This document shows positions 44,697 through 55,070 of a stretch of DNA of 64,000 nucleotides, piece after piece (the stretch's first letter is position 1; each line of letters opens with the position of its first letter). This stretch comes from Stereocaulon alpinum (Eukaryota > Ascomycota > Lecanoromycetes > Lecanorales > Stereocaulaceae). The DNA is taken from NCBI GenBank assembly GCA_018257865.1, contig JAEUBA010000082.1, positions 62,001-126,000 on the forward strand, read 5' to 3'. Both the position numbers and the translations under genes were made by a program. Below the pieces are notes generated by a model. It saw only the letters and a list, made by a program, of their open reading frames with translations. It did no database searches and was not told where the DNA came from.

Positions 44697-45633
44697 ATGC
44701 AGCTCTACCTTGCTCTTGCCATCCCTATTCTCCTCGGAACGGCATGGCTCTACACTGCGCAAATTGCACGCGGTTCTCTTCCAAACCTCCGGGGCAAGCG
44801 CATATGCCTCCTCATAGCCCACCCAGATGACGAGGCAATGTTCTTTTCGCCCACAGTCCTAGCACTCACAGCACCAGAAGCTGGTAATCACGTCAAGATT
44901 CTATGCTTGAGCAGTGGTGCGTCTTACAACTGCATCCACCTCCATTTGACCGTAATTACTATCTCCTTACTGACTTAACGGCCACACAGGAAACGCGGAT
45001 GGACTAGGTGAAACTCGTAAGAAAGAGCTTGCAGCCTCTGGCGCCCTACTGGGTCTTCGTTCCGCCTCCGATATTCTTGTAATCGAAGACTCGAAATTCC
45101 AAGACGGTATGAAAGCGACCTGGTCTGCAGCCAGCATATCACAACTCCTCTCCTCCGCCTTCTCCCCAACAACGAAAGCCTCTCCCAAAAAGACCACCTC
45201 CGAACCAACAGCCACGATTGACACCCTGATAACGTTCGACCGCCACGGAATCTCCTCCCACCCCAACCACATCTCCCTCTACTATGGCGCTAAACACTGG
45301 CTCACCTCACTTATGGCCAGAAAATCCGGCTGGAAATGCCCTGTCGAACTCTACACACTGACCACCACCTCAATGATACGGAAATACGTCGGCGTACTGG
45401 ATGCACCATTAACGATGTTCGTCGCCGCAAACAGAACGGTGGGGATGTCGAAACAGAAGAAAAGGGAGGAACCGCCTAGTCTTTTATATATCAGCGATGT
45501 TGTGACATGGTGGCGAGGCTTGAATGCGATGGTGAATGGACATAAAAGTCAAATGAGGTGGTTTAGGTGGGGGTGGGTGACCGCGGGGAGGTATATGATA
45601 ATCAATGACTTGAGAAGGGAAACTGTCACATAG
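44697..45633 (+). CDS. GPI12: N-acetylglucosaminyl-phosphatidylinositol de-N-acetylase (Gpi12/PIG-L)
   Basis: Model: join(44697..44916, 44990..45633), 864 nt, 287 aa; one 73-nt intron inside the conserved CLSSGNADG segment. An N-terminal membrane anchor (LYLALAIPILLGTAWLY) is followed by the PIG-L signature LLIAHPDDEAMFF, whose His and Asp bind Zn, then GLGETRKKELAASG, TFDRHGISSHPNHISLYYG (third Zn ligand region) and LYTLTTTSMIRKYVG. The enzyme deacetylates GlcNAc-PI on the cytosolic face of the ER, the second step of GPI-anchor synthesis, and is essential in yeast. Length and motif spacing match the family. The frame is open from start to stop with no oddity. Confidence 0.94.
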
Positions 45634-46212
45634 CTGAGGAATAGCATGTGGAGCTAATTGCCCGCCAAAGTCGCTCTATGATTCAATGTCGTTACTGCGA
45701 AGCTGAGGTAGTAAATCGTTCCGCGAATCCTTGAAGTTCCATCATTGAGTGACATTAGTCGACTTCGCCCTGAATCTTTTGGCTTTGTCCGAGACCGTCG
45801 ATATCGCTCGGTTGTGGTTTGGCTTTCTGCTGACTCCACGTTCTGATTGCGGGAGCTCAGATCGAAGGTTCATAAGGGGAAAATGAAGAACGTAATGAAC
45901 GTAAGTCTGAGAAAAATCGACAGGCGATAGTAAGACCAGGAAAACCCCAGTAGAATATCGAACAATGACCGATCTCACCAATGACTAGGGATTGACCAGC
46001 GTTAACGTAAACGAATTGTTGATACTTAACTTGTTCTCTGGTAACACGACCAATTGCATAACAGAATGGTCAACGAAGGCCGGTCATCCTCTGCAACCTG
46101 CCAACGAAGTCTCATAGCAAGCTCAAGGCATCGATCCTTTTCAAAGCAATGCCTTGTTCCTCCCAAGCCTCCGGTTCTCCTCCAGTTCTCCTCAACCCCT
46201 CCTTCCATTCCC
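45634..46212. other. intergenic between convergent genes
   Basis: About 580 bp with only short overlapping frames; no feature seen. The minus frame 45654-45981 has no family match. Confidence 0.5.
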
Positions 46213-46594
46213 TCATATCTGGTCAGCTCCCCCGCTTCCCCCAGTCCCCACAGCCCCTTCATGCACCCCGCCCTCAGCAATCCTCTGCTCCATGCTCGTC
46301 CCCTCCCTTTCCGCTCTCCGTTTCCTCTTCTCTAGTAATGTGCGCCTCCTCTCCGCAAGAAGGCTATCCTGCCGTACCGTCACGCCATTCAACCAGTAGC
46401 CGAAACTGCCTCCTGCGGCTGCGAAGAGAGGATACGCCCAGAGAGATTCTTTATTGAAGAAGGGACGCATTTCGATTCCTAATTGCCAGAAGCGGACTGC
46501 GAGGCCTACGAGGCGCTATTAGTGAGTGCCACTGGGGGATCAACTAGGAAGAGAATGAGGTACCGAAGCCGGACCAGAAGAGGATTTTGGACAT
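46213..46594 (-). CDS. small single-helix protein, probable complex I accessory subunit (NDUFB4-like)
   Basis: Model: complement(join(46213..46505, 46564..46594)), 324 nt, 107 aa; a 58-nt intron after only ten codons, so the first exon is easily missed. The protein starts MSKILFWSGFGLAVRFWQLG and continues IEMRPFF, then the membrane segment LWAYPLFAAAGGSFGYWLNG and a basic, coiled-coil-like tail (RRRTLLEKRKRRAEREG). This pattern is what I recall for the small fungal NADH:ubiquinone oxidoreductase accessory protein of the B15/NDUFB4 type in the mitochondrial inner membrane. The gene model is well supported by the intron and composition; the exact subunit identity is not certain. It is divergent from SHG1 (294 bp between starts). 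Confidence 0.68.
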
Positions 46595-46888
46595 GGTGGA
46601 TGACGAGTGAGAGTAGATATATGTTCAGCGTGGCTTAGAACGCTCAGATAGAGCTGGGATGAGTGAAGAGCTCTCAATGGCGTCGAAGAGCTCTGTGAGA
46701 GATGTGTTGGCGGGCTGGATGTTGTTGTTAGGAGCTTGGGGTATTGGTATGTCGGCAAGTCGGCCCCGGCAAATCTCCGGCGAGTTTGCGCATCTTGGCG
46801 CAGGAATCTATCAGCAACAGCATTCTTTGCAATCTTGTACAACAGTGAAATTTGTAACGGACCTGGACTCATCCTTCGCTCCGCTGCT
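46595..46888. promoter_or_regulatory. shared divergent promoter region of the complex-I-like gene and SHG1
   Basis: The 294 bp between start codons carry no recognisable named site. Open frames entering this interval (minus 46540-47142, plus 46659-46982) are not supported as genes. Confidence 0.45.
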
Positions 46889-48934
46889 ATGGCTACCCCG
46901 AATGCCATGGCAGGTAAGCATAAGCTGGATGAGCCAGCTTCTGTCCCGCGAAAGCGATTCAAGGCCTCCGAACTCCCATTAACTTCAACACAAAAGTCGT
47001 CCATTGACAGCATATTACATACGATCAAGAAGAAAGGGGAATACGATACGCTGAGGAAAAAAGTTTGGTCACAATTTGCGGAGAGCGTACGTGTCTGGAC
47101 AAGGCATGACAAGCCGTTGCGCGCATTAGCTAAATGGTTCATTTAGGAGGAGAAGACGGCATTTACAACATCGCTGAATGAACTTGCTGAAGCAGAAATT
47201 GACCGCGATCCCTCTCTTCTATCTCGAGACCGCCACAAAGCCGCCACGCTGGTGCAGGGCGCCGTCGATCGCAGCGATATATACAAGACTATTGAGAACA
47301 CCCTAGACGACCTCATTGACCAGAACATTGATCATCTGCTGAAGGCCGGACGGGAGATCAGAAGAGCCGAAGTTGGCGAGGAAGCCGCTACTGAGGAAGA
47401 GAAGCGCGGCAGCAAGACAGATGAAGAATATGCGCAGGAGTCAATTGCGAGAAGAGAGAAGAGGGCCATAGCACGCAAGAAGGAAGAGGCCGAAAAGATG
47501 AAGAAGGAGAAAAAGGAACAGCTGGAGCAGCTGAAAGCCGACGAAGCTCGTACGATGGCTGAGCTCGAAAAGCTACGAAACGACAACAAACTGAGAACAG
47601 AGCGTGAAGCACGACGTGCTGAGCGGGGAACAGACTCAGAAAGGAGACGTCGCGAAAGAGAGGAACGGGACAAGGATGTCGAAAAGGAGAAACACAAATT
47701 ACGAGAGTCCGAGTCTGCTGCGACACCTGCAACACCAGTGGCACCCGTGGACGAGAAGGCCCTCGAAGAAGCTGCTCTCGCTTTGCTACTTCAAGAGGGC
47801 CGGGAGCTGGCTGCAAAGAATACACCGAAAGTTGAACGTGAGCGCTCAGAGTCTCCACACCGTAAACCGCATGTTTCTCCCCCCAAAGGTCCAGCGGCGG
47901 ACCGCAACAAAACTATCGTCAAGCCCGATCATCGCCCACGGCTTGCTTACAGCAGCGCGCCGGTTTACCAAGGCTCGCCGATACCACCCCCATCTGCGCA
48001 TGCCCACTCTCGAAGTCGCAGCCCTTACCGTGCTTCCTCCGTTCGCCGTGACCGTTCCCGCTCTACATCACGTACTCGACATCGATCCTATTCCATTCGG
48101 GACGACGAGCGCCGCCGTGAGGTAGACTCAGAAGCCAAAACCGCCTTGAAGGCGCAAATGCAAGCGAAGCGGGATACGGACTCAGAAGCTTACAGAGCAC
48201 GTGGACGAGTTGATCGTGATGATGCAGAGCGACGAAGCCGCAGCTTATCAAGGGGGACCGACAGAGGCAGTGTCCGAGATAGGGATCGAGAGCGAAGCAA
48301 GCACTACGATCATGACTACGACTATGACCGCGACCGTGACCGTGACCGCGACTATCGTCGTCGTGACGAACGGCCACGGAGCCGGGACAGGGATAGAACT
48401 CGCTATGATGATCGGCCATATATCAGACCGAGAAGAGAGGAGGCTCCGGAGCATATTGATCGCTATGTTCCCGGTGGCCCCGCTCCGTCAAGGGACAGGG
48501 ACAGGGATACTAGGGACAGAGACACGAGGGATAGAGACACCCGAGACCGAGAACCAAAAGATCGCGATGACAGAGAGACCAAGGAGCGAGACAGCAAGTC
48601 CAAGGAGAGGTCGACTCGAGACAGGGACACCCGGGAACGCAGCTCGTACTATGACACAGAGAGGGAGAGGCGATATTACAAGGACGATGATGGTAGGAGA
48701 AGTGAGTACAGAGACAAGGAGAGGGCCAGCGAGAGGCCCAGGGATCGAGACAGAGACAGAGACCGAGACCGAGACGATCGATATTCGGAGAGAGATAGAG
48801 ATAGGCGCGATGAACGCCCATATGTTAGCCGGAGGAGGGATGAAGCCCCGGAACACATCGATCGGTATGTGCCTGGTGGTGATAATCGAGATAGGGAGCG
48901 GGATCGAGGCAGAGAGAGGGATAGGAGTCGTTGA
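46889..48934 (+). CDS. SHG1: COMPASS complex subunit Shg1 (BOD1/SHG1 domain) with long Arg/Asp-rich tail
   Basis: Model: join(46889..47086, 47147..48934), 1986 nt, 661 aa; one 60-nt intron in the SHG1 domain. Residues about 30-145 are the BOD1/SHG1 domain: SILHTIKKKGEYDTLRKKVW, then FTTSLNELAEAEID, LVQGAVDRSDIYKTIENTLD and DLIDQNIDHLL. A charged coiled coil (EKMKKEKKEQLEQLKADEAR) follows. The last 350 residues are RS- and then RD-dipeptide-rich. Shg1 belongs to the Set1/COMPASS histone H3 Lys4 methyltransferase; the tail resembles those of RNA-processing factors. Within it EAPEHIDRYVPGG occurs twice (coding near 48440 and 48839), an island of conserved sequence in low complexity. Many open frames on the other strands here are shadows of the RD repeat. 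Confidence 0.87.
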
Positions 48935-49516
48935 GGTAGCGACTTCTTGCTCTTCATCGAGAAAATTTTCCATGCATTGAGCACTGTATTGTTTGGTTAG
49001 GTGTGTAGGAGCCCACAGCAACTTCAAAGTGTACAAATTAAAATGACAAGCGTGTGTAATGCAGAGAATTAATGTTCACCAAGGTACCTCATCAAGGTTT
49101 CGGTTGCTGCGCCAAGCTTTTATAGGGGGCTCACCCCTAAGTCCTATCCCTAGAGGCTAGAGCCACCCAGGGGCCAATGTTTTCGGGCAGGCCTTATGAA
49201 TCCTGGTCCATATCCATAGGCAATCCGCTCTAAGGTAATCTCAGCTGACTTTCAAGTCCGATCTCATAGTCCTGACGTGGGGACAAGCTTGATCACTCCA
49301 CCTGCTCCCTTCTCCTGCTCTATAGTGTCCGGTAACAAGTTCAAATCACGTTGCTCAGAAGCAATTTTGGCCGCAATGGAAAATACGTAAGCTAGGCTGT
49401 AAAGATGACCTTGTCCCTCTCTGCCAGGCAGCAACATCATTTGATAACGCGCTGTCCATATGCAAAACAGTGCAATGTTCCTTTCCGCGTCTACCACAGT
49501 CGATGTGTCCAGTTCC
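48935..49516. other. intergenic between SHG1 and the CofD-like gene
   Basis: No supported gene. The minus frame 49264-49527 (87 codons, with FCIWTARYQMMLLPG and YVFSIAAKIASEQRDLNLLP) looks protein-like and may be a gene relic, but no partner exon was found. Confidence 0.4.
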
Positions 49517-51049
49517 ATGAACTTCATTCAAAGGCGAAAGATCGTCGTCTTCAGCGGCGGCTCAGCCGCCAATAGCCTCGTGGATGTGTTTAACGAAGTT
49601 ATAGAGAAGAACAATTGTGCTCTGACTTATGTTATACCCATTAGCGACAATGGAGGCTCTTCTAGTGAGCTCATTCGTGTGTTTGGAGGACCGGGGATCG
49701 GAGATGTGAGGAGTATGCATGGTTCCTTGCTACTGTTTACCTTGTGTCGCTCCTAGTCCCCATGTCAGAGGTTTTCATAATATCACAAGGCCGAAGACAT
49801 GTTACCTCCTAGCATCCATAAGTTGATAGTTTCTTGTCTACAAGAGACTAACTTTCACCACGCAGGTCGTCTCGTCCGTCTTATCCCACATACACACACG
49901 AATATACTAAATCTGTTCAATCACCGTCTTCCTGCAAGTAGCGAGCTTGCCGATGCAGAGTTCTTGACTCTGCTGACTGGAACGTCACCCCTCTACGCGT
50001 CCATTCAAACGCCGCAAGCAATGCTAATACGCTCGATCCTCTCGCATCTTCATCTCGAAATTCTAAAACGAAGCCGTCCTCCAACTTCAACGTTCAACTT
50101 CCAGTCAGCGTCTATTGGAAATCTCTTCCTGACTGGTGCTCGGCTGTTCTCTGGGTCCTTTGAGTCAGCGATCTATCTGCTTGCTATCATGGGTGGCGTT
50201 GATGAGAGCAAGACAGCTGTCCTGCCAGCGATTGTTAGCAATTTCAGCCACCACATTTCTGCTGGACTGGCAGATGGAACTATCATCGCAGGGCAGAATG
50301 CTATCAGCCATCCGAGTGAGCCTACTGCACTCAACAATGCTGGTGGCGGGCAGGCTGATCATGGAACTATAACTGTGAATGGCTTCAATCCCACAATCGA
50401 GGATGCTACACTTCCTGGCTCATTGCCCACTCTCAAGAAATCTGCCATAGCATTCTCGAAAGAGTCTGAGGAACCACTCTCAGCTCGCATCGAGCGAGTT
50501 TGGTACATCAACCCCTACGGTCAGGAAATGAGACCAGCTCCAAATCCTAAAGTCCTCGACGCAGTCAGCGCAGCAGAGGCAGTAATCTACAGTATAGGCA
50601 GTTTGTACACTTCCATCATCCCATCCCTTATCCTACAAGGTGTTGGCGAAGCCATAGCTCGCTCTGGCGGTGTACGTTTCAAGGTCCTGATTTTAAACGG
50701 CAGCCTTGATCGCGAAACAGGCGGTTTCTCCGCGTTGGACTTCGTTGCAGCGATTGCTAGAGCTGGCGAAGAAAGCCGAGGCCATACATTCCAAAGCAGT
50801 AAGAGCGTGGACGAGAGTTTGTGGTCGATGTATGTCACCCATGTGATACATCTCGAAGGTGAAGGCGTGCCGAAGGTTGACAGAAAGGAACTTGCTAAGT
50901 GGGGCGTGGAATGTGTGAGGCTCTATGGTAGAAAAAGTCCAGAGGGGGAAGCGAGATATGATGGGCAGGCGTTGGTGCAGGCGCTGAGTGCCATTTTGGG
51001 GAAACGGGAGAGGGGCGAGAGGAGCAGGAGGAATACGCTTGAGAAGTGA
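49517..51049 (+). CDS. CofD/YvcK-type (UPF0052) protein
   Basis: Model: join(49517..49712, 49866..51049), 1380 nt, 459 aa; one 153-nt intron, long for this window. An upstream in-frame ATG at 49460 would add 19 residues. The nucleotide-binding motif is KIVVFSGGSAANSLVDVF, followed by VIPISDNGGSSSELIRVFGG, PGIGDVRSRLVRL (across the splice), ASIGNLFLTGARLF, the Gly/Asn-rich AIAFSKESEEPLSARI region and YSIGSLYTSIIPSLILQGVG. Bacterial and archaeal relatives include CofD, which transfers a phospholactyl group to a deazaflavin, and YvcK, a metabolic regulator binding UDP-sugars. Fungi lack coenzyme F420, so the fungal role is unknown and a sugar-nucleotide- or phosphate-binding role is only an inference. 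The family call is firm. Confidence 0.88.
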
Positions 51050-51361
51050 AAAGCTAACGCCATGTACGATAGCAATACCATGGGGAAGGCTCGGACGCGC
51101 ACAGCTTTGCCTGAAGGACAATTCGCTGCGATGGAATTACCAAAAACATCCCTTAATACGTGGTCACGAGCAAGCTAGGAACAGATATGTACACATCCAT
51201 AAACAAGGTCCAGTCGTTTTACAACCCTCTAAGTCGAGCACCAAGATCTTCGTCATTGATGATAACACGCCAGTGACCGAAGAAAGCCGTCGCCAGTGTC
51301 ATGGTTCTTCTCGCCCAGCACCTATTCTCTCCTTGCCTTGGCCGAAATCACCCAATCGAAC
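51050..51361. other. 3' flank of the CofD-like gene
   Basis: No gene seen; frames crossing this interval are shadows of the CofD-like gene. Confidence 0.4.
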
Positions 51362-51628
51362 TTATCGAATTCTACTGAGGTAGAAGTCCCTTGGCCTCGT
51401 GTGAAAAGTCAGATACAAGAGCCTCCGAAACCTCGTCTGGGTTGAAGGCTTACTCATCCGACGCTGGTACCGATACTGCACCCAAGCTAGCCATAGAGAT
51501 ACTACAGCAAAGACCGCCATGCAGAGACCAAAGACAAGGCTGATGATAGCTTCGTGTGTAAAGGCCGCAGAATCTGTAGACGACGGGTGAGGCTGCGGTG
51601 GGGGGGATGTAAGCGGGAGAACAGCCAT
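51362..51628 (-). CDS. small single-pass membrane protein, hypothetical
   Basis: An 88-codon frame with ATG start. A Pro/Ser-rich N-terminus is followed by one hydrophobic helix (AIISLVFGLCMAVFAVVSLWLA) and a basic tail (RYQRRMSK, TRFRRLL), the usual layout of small fungal tail- or signal-anchored proteins. No family is recognised, and no intron is needed. It is convergent with the CofD-like gene. The membrane helix and positive-inside tail make it more likely to be real than the other short frames nearby, but it remains unproven. Confidence 0.38.
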   Translation of the reverse strand: MAVLPLTSPPPQPHPSSTDSAAFTHEAIISLVFGLCMAVFAVVSLWLAWVQYRYQRRMSKPSTQTRFRRLLYLTFHTRPRDFYLSRIR

Positions 51629-52619
51629 TGGTACGGGATCAAGTAGCCAAAAACGAGATACTAGGATGGATACATGGACACCGATCTCTTGTAGATTTCT
51701 GGTCCTTGAATTGTAGCTTGTGACTGGAAAAAGAAAAGGCCTTGCTGCAGGGGATTCACAGATTTATGGGGGAAAAAGCGAAAGGCACCAAGTGGTCTTC
51801 GAGGGAGCGTCCTCATCGTTTGAAGGGGTACGACCGTTGTTGGGTCGTCAAAAGGTCGCAGGAATCCTGAGTATGCAGCTAAGGAAATCATAAAATAGAG
51901 GGCCGTACATACCTAGATGAAGCGACGTGCTGTGTGCCCCGTGTGGGATCCCGTGCTGTATGCCCCCTGTAAGATCCCGTACCGTTCTCCCGTTTGATAC
52001 GTGGAATTCTAAGTTCTGCATGTGCCCTGGGTCAGCTTTGGACTCGTCGTGCATCTGAGTTATGCACCGTTCACAGAAGCGACGTTTGAAAGTGGGCTGG
52101 GAGCGTGGAGTGGCTTGCATCCGCTCTGCCAGACTTATGGCTGCCTGGAGCCAATGATATTATCTCAACTCTCGCTTCGTAGTTATAAAACGGTTTAGCA
52201 GCTCCACAAGAACTAGCAGGGGCTGCCCAAGGCGTCGATGTATGTATCATCTTTCACTATTCTATCAGAGTGTGGCGTAACGGCGGAAAAGTGAGAAGTC
52301 CTCAGATCATCTGCACCTGGCTACTTTGCATGGAAAGTATCCAGTAAAGGACAGTCATTGGATAATCGCCAGTTCTGCGCCCAAAAGTGGCGCTTCCAAG
52401 GAGGTACCTATTGTTGGCTTACTCTTACAGTCTACCGCTTGACATCGCATCTAGAAATCCGGTTGATCTTGTAAGCGGGTGGGACCCAGGTCTGATATGG
52501 TCTAGTATAAGCTAAGGACTTAGCTCCCGGGAGAAGACATCCAGCAGGCAGACATCAGGAAATTGGTTTGGGAATAGTGCGGCATCATGGCATGGCGATA
52601 AGGCTGGCTTATAGTTGAA
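51629..52619. other. intergenic, no gene seen
   Basis: About 1 kb with short minus frames (51661-51891, 51848-52120) that lack domain features. Confidence 0.45.
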
Positions 52620-53215
52620 TTGCAATTGGCTTTACCTAGAGATTTCTCCACCTTGAAATTTCTCTCGTGTCACGCCGTGTCACACCCATTTCCCCACCAT
52701 GCCCAATTCTCCCCCCACACGAAATCTCCACCCAGACACATCTCTACCCAGACACATCTCTACCCAGACACATCTCTACCCAGAGAACCCTCCACCCAAA
52801 AACATCTCCCCCTCAAAAGCCTTCCGCCCAAAAACACACCTCTCACAAAGCACACCATCCAGCAATCATCTCCCTTACCTCATCAAATACCCCAATATCA
52901 ACGTAAGGTAGCCAGTCATGACTATTCCTCATCCTATCGTCTCGCAAACTACTGCACCTGATCATTTTCCCCCCTTCCATGTTTTCAGTCATCTCACCAC
53001 TACCAACAAAAGCCCCAATCTCGTTTTCACCTCCCCCCTACACTCCCCAGCAGAAATTCGAATCCCTCATATTGCAGAGCGGCCACAGCGCAATAGTCTC
53101 CTGGTGGGAGACTGTTAATGTAGGGAGACAAGAGCAAAGGGCGGCGAAGCCGCGTGCCATTGATCAAACGTATGAGCAGCGGGAGACAATGTATTCTTGG
53201 TCCGGGAAAATGTGA
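52620..53215 (+). CDS. hypothetical two-exon protein
   Basis: Possible model: join(52620..52902, 52989..53215), 510 nt, 169 aa; the 86-nt intron has donor GTAAGG and acceptor TTTTCAG and keeps the frame. The C-terminal half looks like real protein (PPPYTPQQKFESLILQSGHS, then AIVSWWETVNVGRQEQRA and MYSWSGKM). The N-terminal half is Pro/His/Thr-rich and includes a 16-bp minisatellite, so the true start may be elsewhere. No family is recognised. The evidence is one good splice pair plus composition, so confidence is low. Confidence 0.35.
52730..52783. repeat. 16-bp minisatellite (ACCCAGACACATCTCT)
   Basis: Three perfect head-to-tail copies (52730-52777) and the start of a fourth. The unit length is not a multiple of three, so copy-number change would shift any frame crossing it. 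Confidence 0.92.
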
Positions 53216-53902
53216 TCGAGGGCCGAAGCAAAGATTGTACAGAGCAGAAAGAACGTAACACCTCGCGACTCCGTAGCAAGACAATGTGGAAAGGATAACC
53301 GTAGATCATTACTACGAGGATAAGCTGGTAAAGCACGTAACAAGAGTGCCGATTTCGTGAGAAGGATAGGAAATGTCTTGGGTCTGAAGAGTATCAAGCG
53401 CGATTTTTGTCGGAAGTTCGTGGTCGAATATGGTAGAGATGTCTGGTGTTCAAAGCTTCGGACGGGGACTGTGAGGCTTTGGCGTGGGAGGAAGTTTAGA
53501 AGGGATCGTTGGAAGGGCTGCAAGAGGAAGTCAGGATCGTAGGCATGGTTGCGTATGTTGTACTCGGGGCCTTAGAATTGGGTACTTTGTTAGATAAGTT
53601 GCGTCATTGTTTTCATATGCATATATGACAGTCAGCGAATGGTAAAATCTTGAAGACGGTTCGAAGCAAGGACTTTGGTCCGCCAACGAGGTATTGCAAC
53701 CAGAGAGTACTCATAGCCGCGATGCTACAGAAACCAAAGCCTTGCCATAGCGATAGCATAACAACAGCTAAAGCATACGGCGATCTTACATTGCTCGTTC
53801 AAATGCCGGGGGTATCTCAAATCAATCGCTATGCTGTCGCTGATGCTTCCTTACAAATTTCATGGGACACACACTGTCGTTACCATGTTCCTCTGACTTG
53901 GA
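53216..53902. other. intergenic, no firm gene
   Basis: A minus-strand frame (53164-53523) reads a basic, Ser/Phe/Leu-rich stretch resembling a mitochondrial presequence, preceded by an acceptor-like TCTTGCAG, but no ATG or following exon could be placed. Confidence 0.4.
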
Positions 53903-55070
53903 TCAAACAGCTTTCGCTTTTCCTTTACCGAGGCTGACCTTGGCCTTAACCTTCATCGAAAGGGGCACAAAGTTGTGGTAATCTTTGCGCTCTGTCGGTC
54001 TCAGGACCTTCTTCCGGCACACAGGGCACTTTGGAGTCCCTTTGCCGGGTTCTGATCCTTGGTTCTCGCCAGCGATAAGGGCTTCCATAAGACACGAGTG
54101 GCAAAATAAATGCCCTGAACGATTCACATTAGCCTGCCATCAAACAGCGTTGGGGGATCAGCAATTACGTACCACAGTGTGTGGCGGTGAGGTCCTTCAT
54201 TGGTTCCATGCAAATGATGCATTGCATGGTGGAAAGCTTGACCAGCCTGTTCGCTTGCTCTTGTTGAGCCTTAATGGTAGCCATTCGCTGCTGTTCCAGC
54301 ACCCTTGACAGCCCTTGATCGTCATCTATATCCCTTAAATCGATCTCTTCGATAAGTTGTGATCGATCACTAGAATGAGACGCCTCTGTCTTCCTCCTCT
54401 TATGCGGATTTGACGGTGCAGATGAGGTGTCTCTTGTTGTCGGTAAAGGTTGAATGAGACGAGGACGTTTGGTGGGAGGCATAGCCGGCGGTGAAGAGTC
54501 TGCCGTCAGATCTACAAAGTCGCTGAAGTCGTCGCTTTGTTCTGGCCAAGGTGTGTCTGATCTGCTGGAAATCCCGGATGAGGACCAAAAGTCTTCGGAT
54601 AGTGGTGTAACCGGGCGTGGAAGATCTCGTGAAAGCGGGGTTGTGGGGCGAGAGCGAAATGTCGTCGTAGTCTGTGGCCGGCCAGAAGTATTCGTATTGG
54701 AGTTATTTCCTATTGGATCTGACTGCAGGGGAAAATTTGGAGGGTCAAGGTGAGAGCGTTTTCTACTGAGTGGGACTGACGATGGGGCATGGAGTGAAGA
54801 GGAGACTGATGGTTGGGTGTTGTTGCCTCGCTCTTGTTGTGAAGGAGGGTGACTGAGGAGTGGTATGGGTTGTGAATGGAAAGGTCTGGGAAGTGGCGAG
54901 TGAGTAGAATAATGCATGGGATCACTGCTACTCATTGCAGGTCCTAAGTCGAAAGCTGAGAAGACATCCTCTCGTAGTGAGGGACTCCAGACATCGTCAT
55001 AGCGCGAATCATCTGAACTCTCCATTTGCTGCACGCAGTCTGTTCTGTTCGTTGTGGACGATTCCCCCAC
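53903..55070 (-). CDS. RING-finger E3 ligase, Slx8-like SUMO-targeted ubiquitin ligase
   Basis: Model: complement(join(53903..54114, 54173..55070)), 1110 nt, 369 aa; a 58-nt intron falls in the RING between Cys-Gly and His. The first 230 residues are Ser/Pro-rich and disordered. The C-terminal RING (about 285-350) reads MQCIICMEPMKDLTATHCGH, LFCHSCLMEALIAGE and KCPVCRKKVLRP, with a longer insert before the last Cys pair than in most RINGs. Two acidic hydrophobic stretches upstream, DFVDLTADSS and EEIDLRDIDDD, look like SUMO-interacting motifs. A C-terminal RING after SUMO-interacting motifs is the layout of yeast Slx8 and human RNF4, which ubiquitinate SUMO-conjugated proteins in DNA repair and nuclear quality control. 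Another nuclear RING ligase is possible. Start 55022 (MESSDDSRY) is an alternative. It is divergent from the polymerase gamma gene. Confidence 0.72.

Noticed and set aside
47332..47858. Ser/Leu/Phe-rich minus frames opposite the Shg1 coiled coil
   Set aside because: They are the antisense of Lys/Glu/Arg-rich coding sequence.
48201..49036. Long frames on both strands over the Shg1 tail (for example 259 codons plus, 182 codons minus)
   Set aside because: They are alternative-frame translations of the RD/RE codon repeats (Thr/Glu/Ile or Ser/Val/Ile runs) and vanish outside the repeat.
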